From: an uncultured Lactobacillus sp.
GTDB taxonomy: Bacteria > Bacillota > Bacilli > Lactobacillales > Lactobacillaceae
Direction: 5' to 3'
Assembly: GCF_947367125.1 (NCBI RefSeq)
Contig: NZ_CANBCQ010000016.1
Coordinates: 1-49,906 of the forward strand
DNA length: 49,906 nucleotides
The notes below the pieces were generated by a model. It was given only the letters and a program-made list of their open reading frames with translations, was not told where the DNA came from and ran no database searches. Below, piece after piece: positions 42,602-49,906 of the stretch. Each line of letters starts with the position of its first letter. Position 1 is the first letter of the stretch. The position numbers and the translations under genes were made by a program.

Positions 42602-43504
42602 ATGGAAAAAACAATGTGTTTATTTACAGGACAAGGATCACAATACCCTGGTATGCTCCAAACTATAGTCACAAGATGTGAAGATGCCAAAAAATATTTT
42701 CAAATAGCCTCTAAAGTAACAAGCATAGATTTAGCGAATGTTTGTTTTGGAAAGGAAACCGATTTTTTACAGAATACTAGGTACTCCCAAATAGCAATAG
42801 TCGTTTACGAGTATATCCTATATAAATTGTGGTCTAAAAATAATAAAATACATCCTAATTATTTAGCTGGTCATAGTTTGGGTGAGCTTGTTGCACTAGC
42901 TGTTTCTGGAGCACTCTCTTTTAAAGATTTATTAATAATCGTAAAAAAGAGAGGTGAGCTTATGCAAAAATGCTCAGATAACCATGATGGTTCTATGTTA
43001 GCTGTTTTAAACATGAATAGTTCAATTTATAAATTACAAAAAAAATATTCTAATGTATACGTTGCAAACTACAATTCCGCTTTGCAAACAGTATTTTCAG
43101 GTAATACAGCTGAACTTTTAGCTTTCAGTAAAGATATTATACAAGCAAATTCCATACCTATATCGTTAAATGTTACTGGTGCCTTTCATTCTCCATATAT
43201 GAATGACATAATTCCTGAATATAGGAATTTGATTAACTCTATACACTTTAATCAACCTCATATTCCTGTATATTCAAATGTAACTGGTGAGATCTATCCT
43301 CAGGATGAAAATACTATAAAGGAATTATTAATAAAGCAGATAAACTCTCCTGTTAAGTGGACTACGATTATGGACAATGCAAGTTCAAAATCTATTAATA
43401 ACTATATAGAGTTTGGACCTAAGAAAACCCTACTTAGATTTCTTCCTACTACCAGTAACATAAAGAAAGAATTTATTTTTGAGAAAAATATAATGCTCAT
43501 GTAG
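42602..43504 (+). CDS. Malonyl-CoA:ACP transacylase-like acyltransferase (AT)
   Basis: A 300-residue FabD-type enzyme that loads malonyl units onto the acyl carrier protein. GQGSQ is at residues 10-14, the nucleophile Ser92 lies in GHSLGE (90-95), Arg117 and His196 in GAFHSP complete the catalytic set. These match the positions of FabD. Near the C-terminus YIEFGPKKTLLRF is the usual FabD tail. AAGAGGA precedes the start by 8 bases. It is the first gene of the rightward operon and lies 70 bases before the ACP gene. The sequence is notably A+T-rich with many AAA/ATA codons. Confidence 0.92.
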   Translation: MEKTMCLFTGQGSQYPGMLQTIVTRCEDAKKYFQIASKVTSIDLANVCFGKETDFLQNTRYSQIAIVVYEYILYKLWSKNNKIHPNYLAGHSLGELVALAVSGALSFKDLLIIVKKRGELMQKCSDNHDGSMLAVLNMNSSIYKLQKKYSNVYVANYNSALQTVFSGNTAELLAFSKDIIQANSIPISLNVTGAFHSPYMNDIIPEYRNLINSIHFNQPHIPVYSNVTGEIYPQDENTIKELLIKQINSPVKWTTIMDNASSKSINNYIEFGPKKTLLRFLPTTSNIKKEFIFEKNIMLM

Positions 43505-43575
43505 ATAATTGATATTAGCTTAGTGAAAGCATATACTACAAGTTGTGTTAGTAAAAAAGTTAGGAAGGTTTTATT

Positions 43576-43830
43576 ATGGAAAACAAATTAATTGAAATTT
43601 TAAAAGAAAATCTTGAAATCGATGATGATACGTTACGTACAATTAATTCAAATACTATTTTATTCGGTCCATTAACCGAAACAGGATTCGATTCTATCGA
43701 TGCTATGGCATATATCGCTGGATTAAGAAGAGAGTTCAATATCCCTAATGATCAAAACATTACATTAGATAATATAATTTCTATTGAAGCAACCACGAAT
43801 TGGTTAAAAGAGAAAAAATATGCCATTTAA
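43576..43830 (+). CDS. Acyl carrier protein
   Basis: An 84-residue acidic ACP. Ser40 in GFDSIDAMA is the phosphopantetheine attachment site, and the helical fold with LRREFNI after it fits. AGGAAGG precedes the start. It would carry the chain between AT, KS, KR and DH of the cluster. No phosphopantetheinyl transferase is encoded in the window. It overlaps the following GNAT-like gene by 11 bases, so expression of carrier and GNAT-like proteins is coupled. Confidence 0.92.
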   Translation: MENKLIEILKENLEIDDDTLRTINSNTILFGPLTETGFDSIDAMAYIAGLRREFNIPNDQNITLDNIISIEATTNWLKEKKYAI

Positions 43831-44581
43831 ACAAATTAATAAGTTTAAGATTAATAATAAAATTTATTTTATACGTCAAGGAGATATCGTTGATCTTAAA
43901 CAAATTTGCTCACTAATAAAACAAATTCAACCGGATATGCATGTGTCGATTCACACGTATCTTTCCTTTTTTAAAAACAAAACTTATTATATTTATATAC
44001 TTGAAGACGAACAAAAAAGAGCAATAGGCTTTGATATAAGGTATGAAATTAATAAGACATCTTTATGCCTACATGAAGATGGAATTCTATTAGAATATTC
44101 TTTTTTATCGCAAGCATTTAGAAATTCTTTATTAATTGACTCTGCTCAGCATGGATACCAGTACCTTTATACTCATATTCAAGATTCTTTCAAAAGAACA
44201 GTGTCGTATATTATACAATTAAAATCTAATTTGATCGGATATCAAAAGAATAGGTGGTTAAATCATTATAAAGATATCGTTTTACCAATTAATGCATTAT
44301 ATTTTAAGATTCCACTAGCACCTACGTGTAGATATACAAATAGCTCAAATTACAGATCCATAATACTAATAACATCTTCTTATAAAGAAGATGTTATTAG
44401 TATCGATAAAATCTCAAACATTCGAAATATTATCAACAAATGCAAAATAAAGTTTATAATATTAAATATCAGCTTATACCCCTTAGTGCTATCAACTATG
44501 CGCAAGCTAAACTATACAATCGATGGATTTTATATAAATCATAATCAAAAATTTATAATTTTACATATCGAAAATGAATAA
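43820..44581 (+). CDS. GNAT-like protein A, function unknown (cluster gene)
   Basis: A 253-residue protein with no obvious annotation. The N-terminal third has the feel of a GNAT acyltransferase: FIRQGDIVDLKQICSLIKQ (beta1-alpha1), then TYYIYILEDEQKRAIGFDI (beta2-beta3). Acyl-CoA-binding RxxGxG/A is not evident. The C-terminal ~80 residues form alternating strands and helices (KFIILNISLYPLVL, TIDGFYINH). It resembles its neighbour at 44574-45374, so they are probably tandem duplicates. The 8-base overlap with the next gene indicates coupling. An acyl-ACP-using N- or O-acyltransferase that releases the polyketide is my best guess. Confidence 0.6.
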   Translation: MPFKQINKFKINNKIYFIRQGDIVDLKQICSLIKQIQPDMHVSIHTYLSFFKNKTYYIYILEDEQKRAIGFDIRYEINKTSLCLHEDGILLEYSFLSQAFRNSLLIDSAQHGYQYLYTHIQDSFKRTVSYIIQLKSNLIGYQKNRWLNHYKDIVLPINALYFKIPLAPTCRYTNSSNYRSIILITSSYKEDVISIDKISNIRNIINKCKIKFIILNISLYPLVLSTMRKLNYTIDGFYINHNQKFIILHIENE

Positions 44582-45374
44582 TAAAAATTTTAACTTTACA
44601 CAAGGAGATCTTTCAGATCTTAAAAAAATACATAATTCTTCTTTTTTTATACAGTTTAAACAAAAAAAACATTTTTCAGAAATAAAAAATGATCTAACTG
44701 GTTATAAAAAAGACTTTTTTATTTCACTAATAAAAGATACAAATTATAATCAAGTTATTGCCTATGATATAAGAAGGCAAAGAAATGATCAATTAATTAC
44801 AGTTTATCAACAAAATATACGAACTAATCTTAACTTAAATTATGCAGATCATCTTATTTTTCGCTTAATGCTATATTCTTTTAACAATACATTACGTCAG
44901 GGATTTAATCATACTATCCTTGATGTTTGTGCAAATTCCAGAACTGATCTTTATAGGCTGTCCTATTTGCATGGCAAAATAGTCGGCATTAATTTATCTC
45001 AATTTATACCAGAATATAACATGAACATTCCCACAGTAACTGTAGATATTATTTACAATAATAAACGTTCTCCTAAATATATTCCATTTAAGCTTACACT
45101 ACAAAAATTCAAGAGATTATACAAAAATACTCCCAATCTTAATGAAGATAAATATTTCATAAAAAATAATTTATTTTTTATTTATAAAGATCTCTCACAA
45201 ATAGGTATAAAGAAGACTGCTCTTATTTTTAAATTTATAAAACAACACAATATTTTAGTAGCTATTCCATCTCATAATCTTCTCTTCTTCAGCTTGTGTT
45301 CCACTTATAAGATCAGCATTTACGGTTACATAGGTGCCCTATATATGAACTATGATTTCGTTTTAGTTGGCTAA
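44574..45374 (+). CDS. GNAT-like protein B, function unknown (cluster gene)
   Basis: A 266-residue protein with the same plan as the preceding gene: FTQGDLSDLKKIHNSSF (beta1-alpha1), FISLIKDTNYNQVIAYDI, a helix LIFRLMLYSFNNTLRQ and a C-terminal part NILVAIPSHNLLFFSL with YGYIGALYMNYDFV. Pairwise identity is low, suggesting old duplication. Very A+T-rich codon use. Its last 12 bases overlap the end of the leftward MFS gene tail to tail, with no terminator between. No enzymatic motif is assured. Confidence 0.58.
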   Translation: MNNKNFNFTQGDLSDLKKIHNSSFFIQFKQKKHFSEIKNDLTGYKKDFFISLIKDTNYNQVIAYDIRRQRNDQLITVYQQNIRTNLNLNYADHLIFRLMLYSFNNTLRQGFNHTILDVCANSRTDLYRLSYLHGKIVGINLSQFIPEYNMNIPTVTVDIIYNNKRSPKYIPFKLTLQKFKRLYKNTPNLNEDKYFIKNNLFFIYKDLSQIGIKKTALIFKFIKQHNILVAIPSHNLLFFSLCSTYKISIYGYIGALYMNYDFVLVG

Positions 45375-46562
45375 CTTACCTAGTTGTCGTAAACCACTAA
45401 TCAGGGTTATTAATACAGATACAACTAAGCACATAATAGCTACGAGAAAGATTAAGGAAGGAGATACTTTTACTAGTATGCCACTTAGCGCTGCCATTAA
45501 TGGACCTGTAATTCTTGTCAAAGACGTTGAAGTAGCGGTTACCATGCCTTTATATTGGTCAGGTGTTTTAAATTGAATAATGGTAAAGAAATTAGCTTGA
45601 GCCCATACACTACCAAATGATACTATTGCATATCCCATGGTGAATATTAATAAAGATTTAATGGCTAGCATAATAGTGAATCCTACGGTAATAATTAATC
45701 CAATAACTATTAACTGAGTGCCTAGCTTTATTTTTTTACTAAAGCGTAAATAAACGAAGTTACCCAGTATGCTAGCAACTGATGAGATGGTAAAAAATAT
45801 ACTAATTTCATTTATTGAAGCACGCGTCTGTACTTTTAATAAGAAAGTTAACATCGGAATTACTACTTGAAAGCCAACATTGGCAGCAAAAAAGCTAATA
45901 ATTAACCATTTGATATCATGTTCTTTCAAAACGAATTTTAGACCTTGTGATAGAGTTTGCTGTATACTCTTCTTTTTTTTATCATTGTTTTTGTTATTTA
46001 TAGTCTCAATATCTTTAACAACATAGGTTAAATAGCCAAAACTGATCGCATCTAGTATGAAGCCACCGAGATAGTTAAAGAGGTTGACAATAATAGCTGC
46101 TATACCTGGTCCAAATGTTTTTTGAATTGAACTGATCAAACCAACAGTCCCAGAAATCTTTGATAATTCATTTTCAGAAACAGACTCTGAAATTAGAATC
46201 TGATACCCAGTCCAAGACATTAAATCAAATGTCCCAATAAAAAAAATCATGAATAAAACCAAAGCTATTGGAAAATCATGCAATATTAATAATGGAATAA
46301 TCAAGATTAATACTGCTTGCATGATTAAGGAAAAGAACATGATTTTTTTTCTGGAATACTTATCAAATATAGAACCAATAACTAATCCAAATAAGGCAGT
46401 AGGTAAGTATTCCATGGCCGTTAAAAGTCCCATCAAAATAGCAGATCTAGAGCGTGTGAGCAGCAGTAAAGGAATAGCAAATGTATAAAATTGGTCACCA
46501 AAGCCTGAGATTGCGTAACCTACAAGTAATTTTTGGCTTGTTTTTTCACGTTTTAAAAACAT
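45363..46562 (-). CDS. MFS transporter, cluster-associated exporter
   Basis: A 399-residue protein with 12 membrane helices. The N-terminus LVGYAISGFGDQFYTFAIPLL and FDKYSRKKIMFFS (motif A) are typical of the enterobactin-exporter/macrolide-efflux-like MFS group. A cytoplasmic loop with NNKNNDKKKK splits the halves. It is the last gene of the leftward operon, 1 base after the dehydratase gene. The likely role is exporting, or giving self-protection against, the cluster product. Confidence 0.88.
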   Translation of the reverse strand: MFLKREKTSQKLLVGYAISGFGDQFYTFAIPLLLLTRSRSAILMGLLTAMEYLPTALFGLVIGSIFDKYSRKKIMFFSLIMQAVLILIIPLLILHDFPIALVLFMIFFIGTFDLMSWTGYQILISESVSENELSKISGTVGLISSIQKTFGPGIAAIIVNLFNYLGGFILDAISFGYLTYVVKDIETINNKNNDKKKKSIQQTLSQGLKFVLKEHDIKWLIISFFAANVGFQVVIPMLTFLLKVQTRASINEISIFFTISSVASILGNFVYLRFSKKIKLGTQLIVIGLIITVGFTIMLAIKSLLIFTMGYAIVSFGSVWAQANFFTIIQFKTPDQYKGMVTATSTSLTRITGPLMAALSGILVKVSPSLIFLVAIMCLVVSVLITLISGLRQLGKLAN

Positions 46563-46563
46563 A

Positions 46564-47001
46564 TTATTTTAAATCTTTTCTAATCAACACAAAATTACAT
46601 TCTACTATTTTTTTATGATTTTGATTTACTATTTTACCTTTACAATTGATTAATCCGTTGGCATCTACTTCAACAATTTCTGCCTTTGTTTCTGCTATAT
46701 CTCCAGGGACAAAATAGCCATGGTAATGGCACCTTTGTATGCTTAAAAACCAAATATTATCAATTTTTCCATATCTATCATACAAAGAAAAACTAACAGA
46801 CTGTGCCATTAATTCTATTAACAAAACAGCTGGATAGATAGGAAAATCTTTAAAATGACCTCTCATAAAAGGATCCGAATTAGTAAAATATTTGATTGTT
46901 GTAGTCATAACGCTGTCAGTAGTCACCACTTTATCTACTAATAGCATTGGATATCGTTGTTTTAGAATCTTTTTAATTTGCAAAAAACTACTATTATTCA
47001 T
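46564..47001 (-). CDS. FabZ-like 3-hydroxyacyl-ACP dehydratase (DH)
   Basis: A 145-residue hot-dog enzyme. RYPMLLVDKV (16-25) is the FabZ opening; His49 in RGHFKDFPIYPAVLLIE and Glu63 are the catalytic pair. It would remove water from 3-hydroxyacyl-ACP to give trans-2-enoyl chains. With no enoyl reductase in the cluster, the double bonds would remain. Start at ATG 46999-47001 with GAAAGGAAA upstream, about 12 bases behind the KS stop. It is quite different from the truncated fabZ at 21808-22248. Confidence 0.9.
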   Translation of the reverse strand: MNNSSFLQIKKILKQRYPMLLVDKVVTTDSVMTTTIKYFTNSDPFMRGHFKDFPIYPAVLLIELMAQSVSFSLYDRYGKIDNIWFLSIQRCHYHGYFVPGDIAETKAEIVEVDANGLINCKGKIVNQNHKKIVECNFVLIRKDLK

Positions 47002-47013
47002 ATTTTCCTTTCA

Positions 47014-48117
47014 TTATGCTTTACTAAAACAAATAGTTACAGCATTACCACCAAAGCCTATAGAGTTACTCAAAGCATATTTAATGCACTCTCTTTTTCC
47101 TGTGTTAATTATAAAATTACTTTTTTCCATTACTTTGGTATTTCCAATTACAAGCGGCGGAATAATTTGTCGTTTCATTGCAACAGCAGTAATAGCTGCT
47201 TCAATCACTCCGGCTGCACCTAATGTATGACCAACTTGACCTTTTGATGAACTTATATAAGGTAAATGTGCAAACAAAGTATGGAAAGCAGTCAGTTCCA
47301 TAGCATCATTTAATTTAGTACCTGTACCATGGGCATTAATATAGCTAATATCATCTGACTTGATTTCTGCTACCTCTATTGCCTCCTTCATAGTATTTAT
47401 TACCGCCACCCCTTGAGGATTAGGAGCTGTTATATGATAGTGATCATTTGCTTGCCCAATTCCTACAATTGAAGCATATCCACTTTTGTCCATCTCATTA
47501 TTAGTCAATATTAACGTTGCTACTCCTTCACCAAGGGACATTCCATCTCGATTTTTCGTAAAAGGTTTACAACCGTTCAAGCTCATTGCACCTAATGACA
47601 TAAAACCGCTAGCCGTTATTGGTGATAATACGTCACCGCCTATTACTATTGCCCTTGTATATTTTTTTAATGACAGTTCTCTGCACGCATATGCAATAGC
47701 ATCCCCACCAGATGCACAGGCTGTATTAAAACAAATAATTTTAAAATTAGAAAAAAATTTAGAAATAATTTTCGTTAGCATTTTTATTGGATTACTATCT
47801 TGAGTTATTCTATCATCAAAACCACTCAGGAACACGTCATTGAGTCCATTACTTGAAGCAAAACACACTAAAGTACTTTTATCATCTAACTTATTTATAT
47901 TTGCATCTTTACAAGCCATTCTAAGTGACCGATCGATCATAGATTTGAAAGATATCTGTGATTTAAATGCACAAGCAATGAATGGCGGAATTTTCCATTT
48001 GTTTTCATATTTCGTAATTTTCCGCCAAGCTACCTTCCCCTCAAAAATATTAGAAAAAAATTCATCATTTGTGCCTAAAGGTGAACAAACTCCCATGCCT
48101 TTAATTACAATATCCAT
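47014..48117 (-). CDS. Beta-ketoacyl-ACP synthase II-type ketosynthase (KS)
   Basis: A 367-residue condensing enzyme. The start is ATG 48115-48117 (MDIVIKGMGV) with AAGGGGAG four bases upstream; ten more codons upstream lack family likeness. Cys134 in TACASG is the nucleophile, His263 in NAHGTGT and His297 in GHTLGAAG complete the triad, and Lys292 precedes it. The end is NSIGFGGNAVTICF. It is shorter than FabF (about 410) and diverged, like KS subunits of type II polyketide or aryl polyene synthases. A partner without Cys is encoded upstream. Confidence 0.92.
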   Translation of the reverse strand: MDIVIKGMGVCSPLGTNDEFFSNIFEGKVAWRKITKYENKWKIPPFIACAFKSQISFKSMIDRSLRMACKDANINKLDDKSTLVCFASSNGLNDVFLSGFDDRITQDSNPIKMLTKIISKFFSNFKIICFNTACASGGDAIAYACRELSLKKYTRAIVIGGDVLSPITASGFMSLGAMSLNGCKPFTKNRDGMSLGEGVATLILTNNEMDKSGYASIVGIGQANDHYHITAPNPQGVAVINTMKEAIEVAEIKSDDISYINAHGTGTKLNDAMELTAFHTLFAHLPYISSSKGQVGHTLGAAGVIEAAITAVAMKRQIIPPLVIGNTKVMEKSNFIINTGKRECIKYALSNSIGFGGNAVTICFSKA

Positions 48118-48127
48118 TTTTCTCCCC

Positions 48128-48862
48128 TTATATTGAAAAACCGCCATCTATTACTATGTTTTCCCCAGTAATATATGTACTTTGATCTGAAGTTAGATAA
48201 AATATAAAGCTTGCTATCTCTAAAGGGGTAGCAAATCTTTTTAATGGTACTTGCTTCATAAATTCATCTTCATATTTCTCACTCATTGACGTTTTTACAA
48301 ATCCTGGACTAATAGAATTTACAGGAACTTTAAATCTTGACAGTTCTTGCGCTAAACATTTAGTATAAGTGTTTAATGCACTTTTAGAAATGGCATAAGC
48401 TCCTTGACCTACATTAGCTATTTTTGCCGCTACTGAACTAACATTTATAATTCTACTAGTATTATTCATTTCTAAAAACGGTAATGCTATATTTACTAAA
48501 TTTATAGGTGCATATAGATTAGCACTAATTAATTTCTTTAGTATTTCCAAATCCATAGTTGTAACAAGTGACGGCTCAAATATGCCTATGCAATTGATTA
48601 TATAATTTACCCTTAAATGTTGACTTTGTAATATATTTTCAATTTCTTTGAGTTGTGTTGGTTCTGTCAAATCAATAACTACCTCAATTATATTAGCACA
48701 TTTATCATGAATACTATCCATAAAATGTTCAGAACTCAAAGTTTTATGCCTATGTATCAGGATTATATTACATTTATAATTTAGAAATTTTTTCACTACT
48801 TCTCTACCAATTCCACCTGTAGCGCCTGATATTAAAATTGTCTTATTATCATAATAGCTCAT
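48128..48862 (-). CDS. 3-ketoacyl-ACP reductase (FabG-like KR)
   Basis: A 244-residue short-chain dehydrogenase/reductase using NADPH. GATGGIG (13-19) is the nucleotide loop, Ser142/Ser143, Tyr156 and Lys160 in the AYAISK segment form the catalytic set, and the tail YITGENIVIDGGFS is FabG-like. It would reduce the KS product to 3-hydroxyacyl-ACP. It lies 10 bases before the KS start and a few bases behind the KS-like gene, so the order is KS-like, KR, KS, DH, MFS in one operon. Confidence 0.93.
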   Translation of the reverse strand: MSYYDNKTILISGATGGIGREVVKKFLNYKCNIILIHRHKTLSSEHFMDSIHDKCANIIEVVIDLTEPTQLKEIENILQSQHLRVNYIINCIGIFEPSLVTTMDLEILKKLISANLYAPINLVNIALPFLEMNNTSRIINVSSVAAKIANVGQGAYAISKSALNTYTKCLAQELSRFKVPVNSISPGFVKTSMSEKYEDEFMKQVPLKRFATPLEIASFIFYLTSDQSTYITGENIVIDGGFSI

Positions 48863-48868
48863 ACAATA

Positions 48869-49750
48869 CTAATCCTTTTGCAAAAAAACTAAAGTAATTG
48901 TTCTATCTGAATTTACATTACTTATTAAATATTTTCCGCTTCTACCATTCTTGACAATTAATGCTATGCCCTGGTACAACGATGCCGCTCTAGATTGACC
49001 TGTTTTCACAGAAAACATATTAATTTTCGAAAATATATTACATAATACTTTTAAATTATCACCTGATAATACTGCTAAATCTGATGATAATTTACATTGA
49101 TTTGTATATATTTTTATCCCATAATTTGACAAAGAATTTTTTAGCAAAAATTTCTTTGTCAAATTCGCAATAATGTTTTCTTCATTTTTCAAGTTAATAA
49201 TCATATTGCTTGTATATATATCTTTTACCTGAAAGCTATTTTCTTGCCCCTTATCTGATAGTATAAATCCAGCAGCACCTTCACTTAAATGATTCACAGG
49301 TATTGCTTCATCTATCCCTATCGATGCAATGGCATCAACAATACCACCTTTAACTATTTGATACGCATACTCTAACCCATTAGTAGATACTTGCTGAGTC
49401 ATACCACTTAAAGAAAATTCTTTTGCTGCATATCCTAAAGCAGTATTACTAGATAAATTTACAAAATCAATCGGATTAGCTAAATTAAAACCACCTTTTC
49501 TTAATTCCAATGCATACTTCCTAACTGAATTCAACGAATTATTATAAGTCTCTAATATTAAAGAACTTACCTTTTTAAATTTTAAAAGCTCAGACAAGTT
49601 AGTAAATAATAGCAAAGTTAATCTATCATGACGTCTCAAAAATCTGGTATTATTATAATTTGATTTAAGAAGATCACATTCTTGACTCGTGGACTTTAAA
49701 TTTGCGTTTTGTACTGAGACACCTGAAATATATATTGTTTTATTCTGCAT
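48869..49750 (-). CDS. Ketosynthase-like protein without active cysteine (chain-length-factor candidate)
   Basis: A 293-residue thiolase-fold protein. The start is ATG 49748-49750 (MQNKTIYISG) with AAGGGGG upstream; the preceding nine codons include it. FVNLSSNTALGYAAKEFSLSG and EYAYQIVKGGIVDAIASIGIDE resemble KS core strands, but the position of the KS Cys falls in VSTNG (121-125) with Cys replaced. The HGTGT and GHTLGAAG His motifs are absent and the protein is about 110 residues shorter than FabF. A KS partner lacking catalysis is the hallmark of type II PKS chain-length factors, so it probably dimerises with the KS. Confidence 0.72.
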   Translation of the reverse strand: MQNKTIYISGVSVQNANLKSTSQECDLLKSNYNNTRFLRRHDRLTLLLFTNLSELLKFKKVSSLILETYNNSLNSVRKYALELRKGGFNLANPIDFVNLSSNTALGYAAKEFSLSGMTQQVSTNGLEYAYQIVKGGIVDAIASIGIDEAIPVNHLSEGAAGFILSDKGQENSFQVKDIYTSNMIINLKNEENIIANLTKKFLLKNSLSNYGIKIYTNQCKLSSDLAVLSGDNLKVLCNIFSKINMFSVKTGQSRAASLYQGIALIVKNGRSGKYLISNVNSDRTITLVFLQKD

Positions 49751-49802
49751 AAATCCCCCTTGAAGTATCTTAAGCACTAATTAATTTTGTATTACAGATC
49801 TT

Positions 49803-49830
49803 ATTCTAGTCTTACTCTTACTTTTTTCAA
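49803..49830 (-). promoter_or_regulatory. Promoter of the leftward biosynthetic operon
   Basis: On the minus strand TTGAAA (49825-49830) and TAGAAT (49803-49808) are 16 bases apart, about 55 bases before the start at 49750. It faces a second, rightward signal. Confidence 0.55.
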
Positions 49831-49837
49831 GAGACTG

Positions 49838-49906
49838 TAAAATAGTTTGTGTAAGGATGAATGATTCCTTAAATTTATTTCTTTAAACATTAGAAAAAGG
49901 AGTTCC
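49838..49906 (+). promoter_or_regulatory. Rightward promoter element and ribosome binding site of a gene beyond the window
   Basis: TAAAAT at 49838-49843 is a possible -10 box and AAAAAGGAG near 49894-49902 is a strong ribosome binding site at the very end. A further rightward gene therefore starts just outside the window and is divergent from the KS operon. Confidence 0.55.

Noticed and set aside
42602-49777. Bacteriocin or lanthipeptide cluster
   Set aside because: No precursor peptide, LanM/LanB-type enzyme, peptidase or ABC exporter is present; all recognisable enzymes are of fatty acid/polyketide type.
1-49906. CRISPR arrays, tRNA or rRNA genes
   Set aside because: I saw no regularly spaced direct repeats and no cloverleaf or rRNA signature; T-box leaders account for the tRNA-related elements.

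Overview
The window reads as chromosome of a low-G+C Gram-positive lactic acid bacterium, most likely Lactobacillus in the strict sense. Evidence: AAGGAGG-type ribosome binding sites, T-box leaders, the block rpmG / 5-formyl-THF cyclo-ligase / rhomboid / yqgQ, an L-2-hydroxyisocaproate-type dehydrogenase, and a secreted protein ending in an S-layer-associated (SLAP-like) domain. The last points to the S-layer-bearing acidophilus/crispatus/helveticus side of the genus; the species is inference. No rRNA, tRNA, CRISPR array or intact insertion sequence was seen.

Layout. 1-4.3 kb is a decayed edge: LacI-regulator remnant, a Met-specified T-box before a peptide-binding lipoprotein, a small basic protein with a masked ribosome binding site, and gene fragments. 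4.3-9.7 kb has a DHA2-type MFS exporter, two paralogous lipoproteins and glnA. 9.7-20 kb is housekeeping: Met-gamma-lyase-family protein, miaA, an inactive rhodanese, yqgQ, rhomboid, cyclo-ligase, rpmG, PBP2b, a YfhO-type membrane protein and a BadF/NagK-type kinase. 20-22.3 kb is a collapsed fatty acid synthesis locus: truncated fabZ joined by deletion to 5'-trimmed fabI, then broken birA and a lone hicB. After hup, 22.9-28.5 kb is a heme/iron-uptake-like locus (ABC transporter, SBP, NEAT-like proteins, divergent NEAT-like/SLAP protein) in which a two-domain NEAT protein is split at an A7 tract. 28.5-41.5 kb has a relE-like toxin remnant, an Ile-specified T-box operon (oligopeptide-binding protein plus amidohydrolase), a HAD phosphatase, a multicopper oxidase pair, a Met T-box metQ, a hydroxyacid dehydrogenase, greA, and pheST behind a Phe T-box.

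The most interesting part is 42.6 kb to the right edge: a visibly more A+T-rich, self-contained type II polyketide/fatty-acid-like cluster. A rightward operon encodes a malonyl-CoA:ACP transacylase, an acyl carrier protein and two GNAT-like proteins of unknown role. A leftward operon encodes a ketosynthase-like chain-length-factor candidate without the active cysteine, a ketoreductase, a complete ketosynthase, a FabZ-type dehydratase and an MFS exporter. There is KS, KR and DH but no enoyl reductase, FabH or carboxylase, which predicts a conjugated polyene acyl chain, possibly transferred by the GNAT-like proteins and exported by the MFS protein. The cluster continues past the right edge, where a ribosome binding site for another rightward gene is visible. 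Its product is unknown.

Regulation visible in sequence: four T-box leaders whose specifier codons can be read by alignment (Met, Ile, Met, Phe), an inverted repeat across the glnA promoter, a strong promoter before the fab remnant, and a near-leaderless transcript at 41.58 kb.
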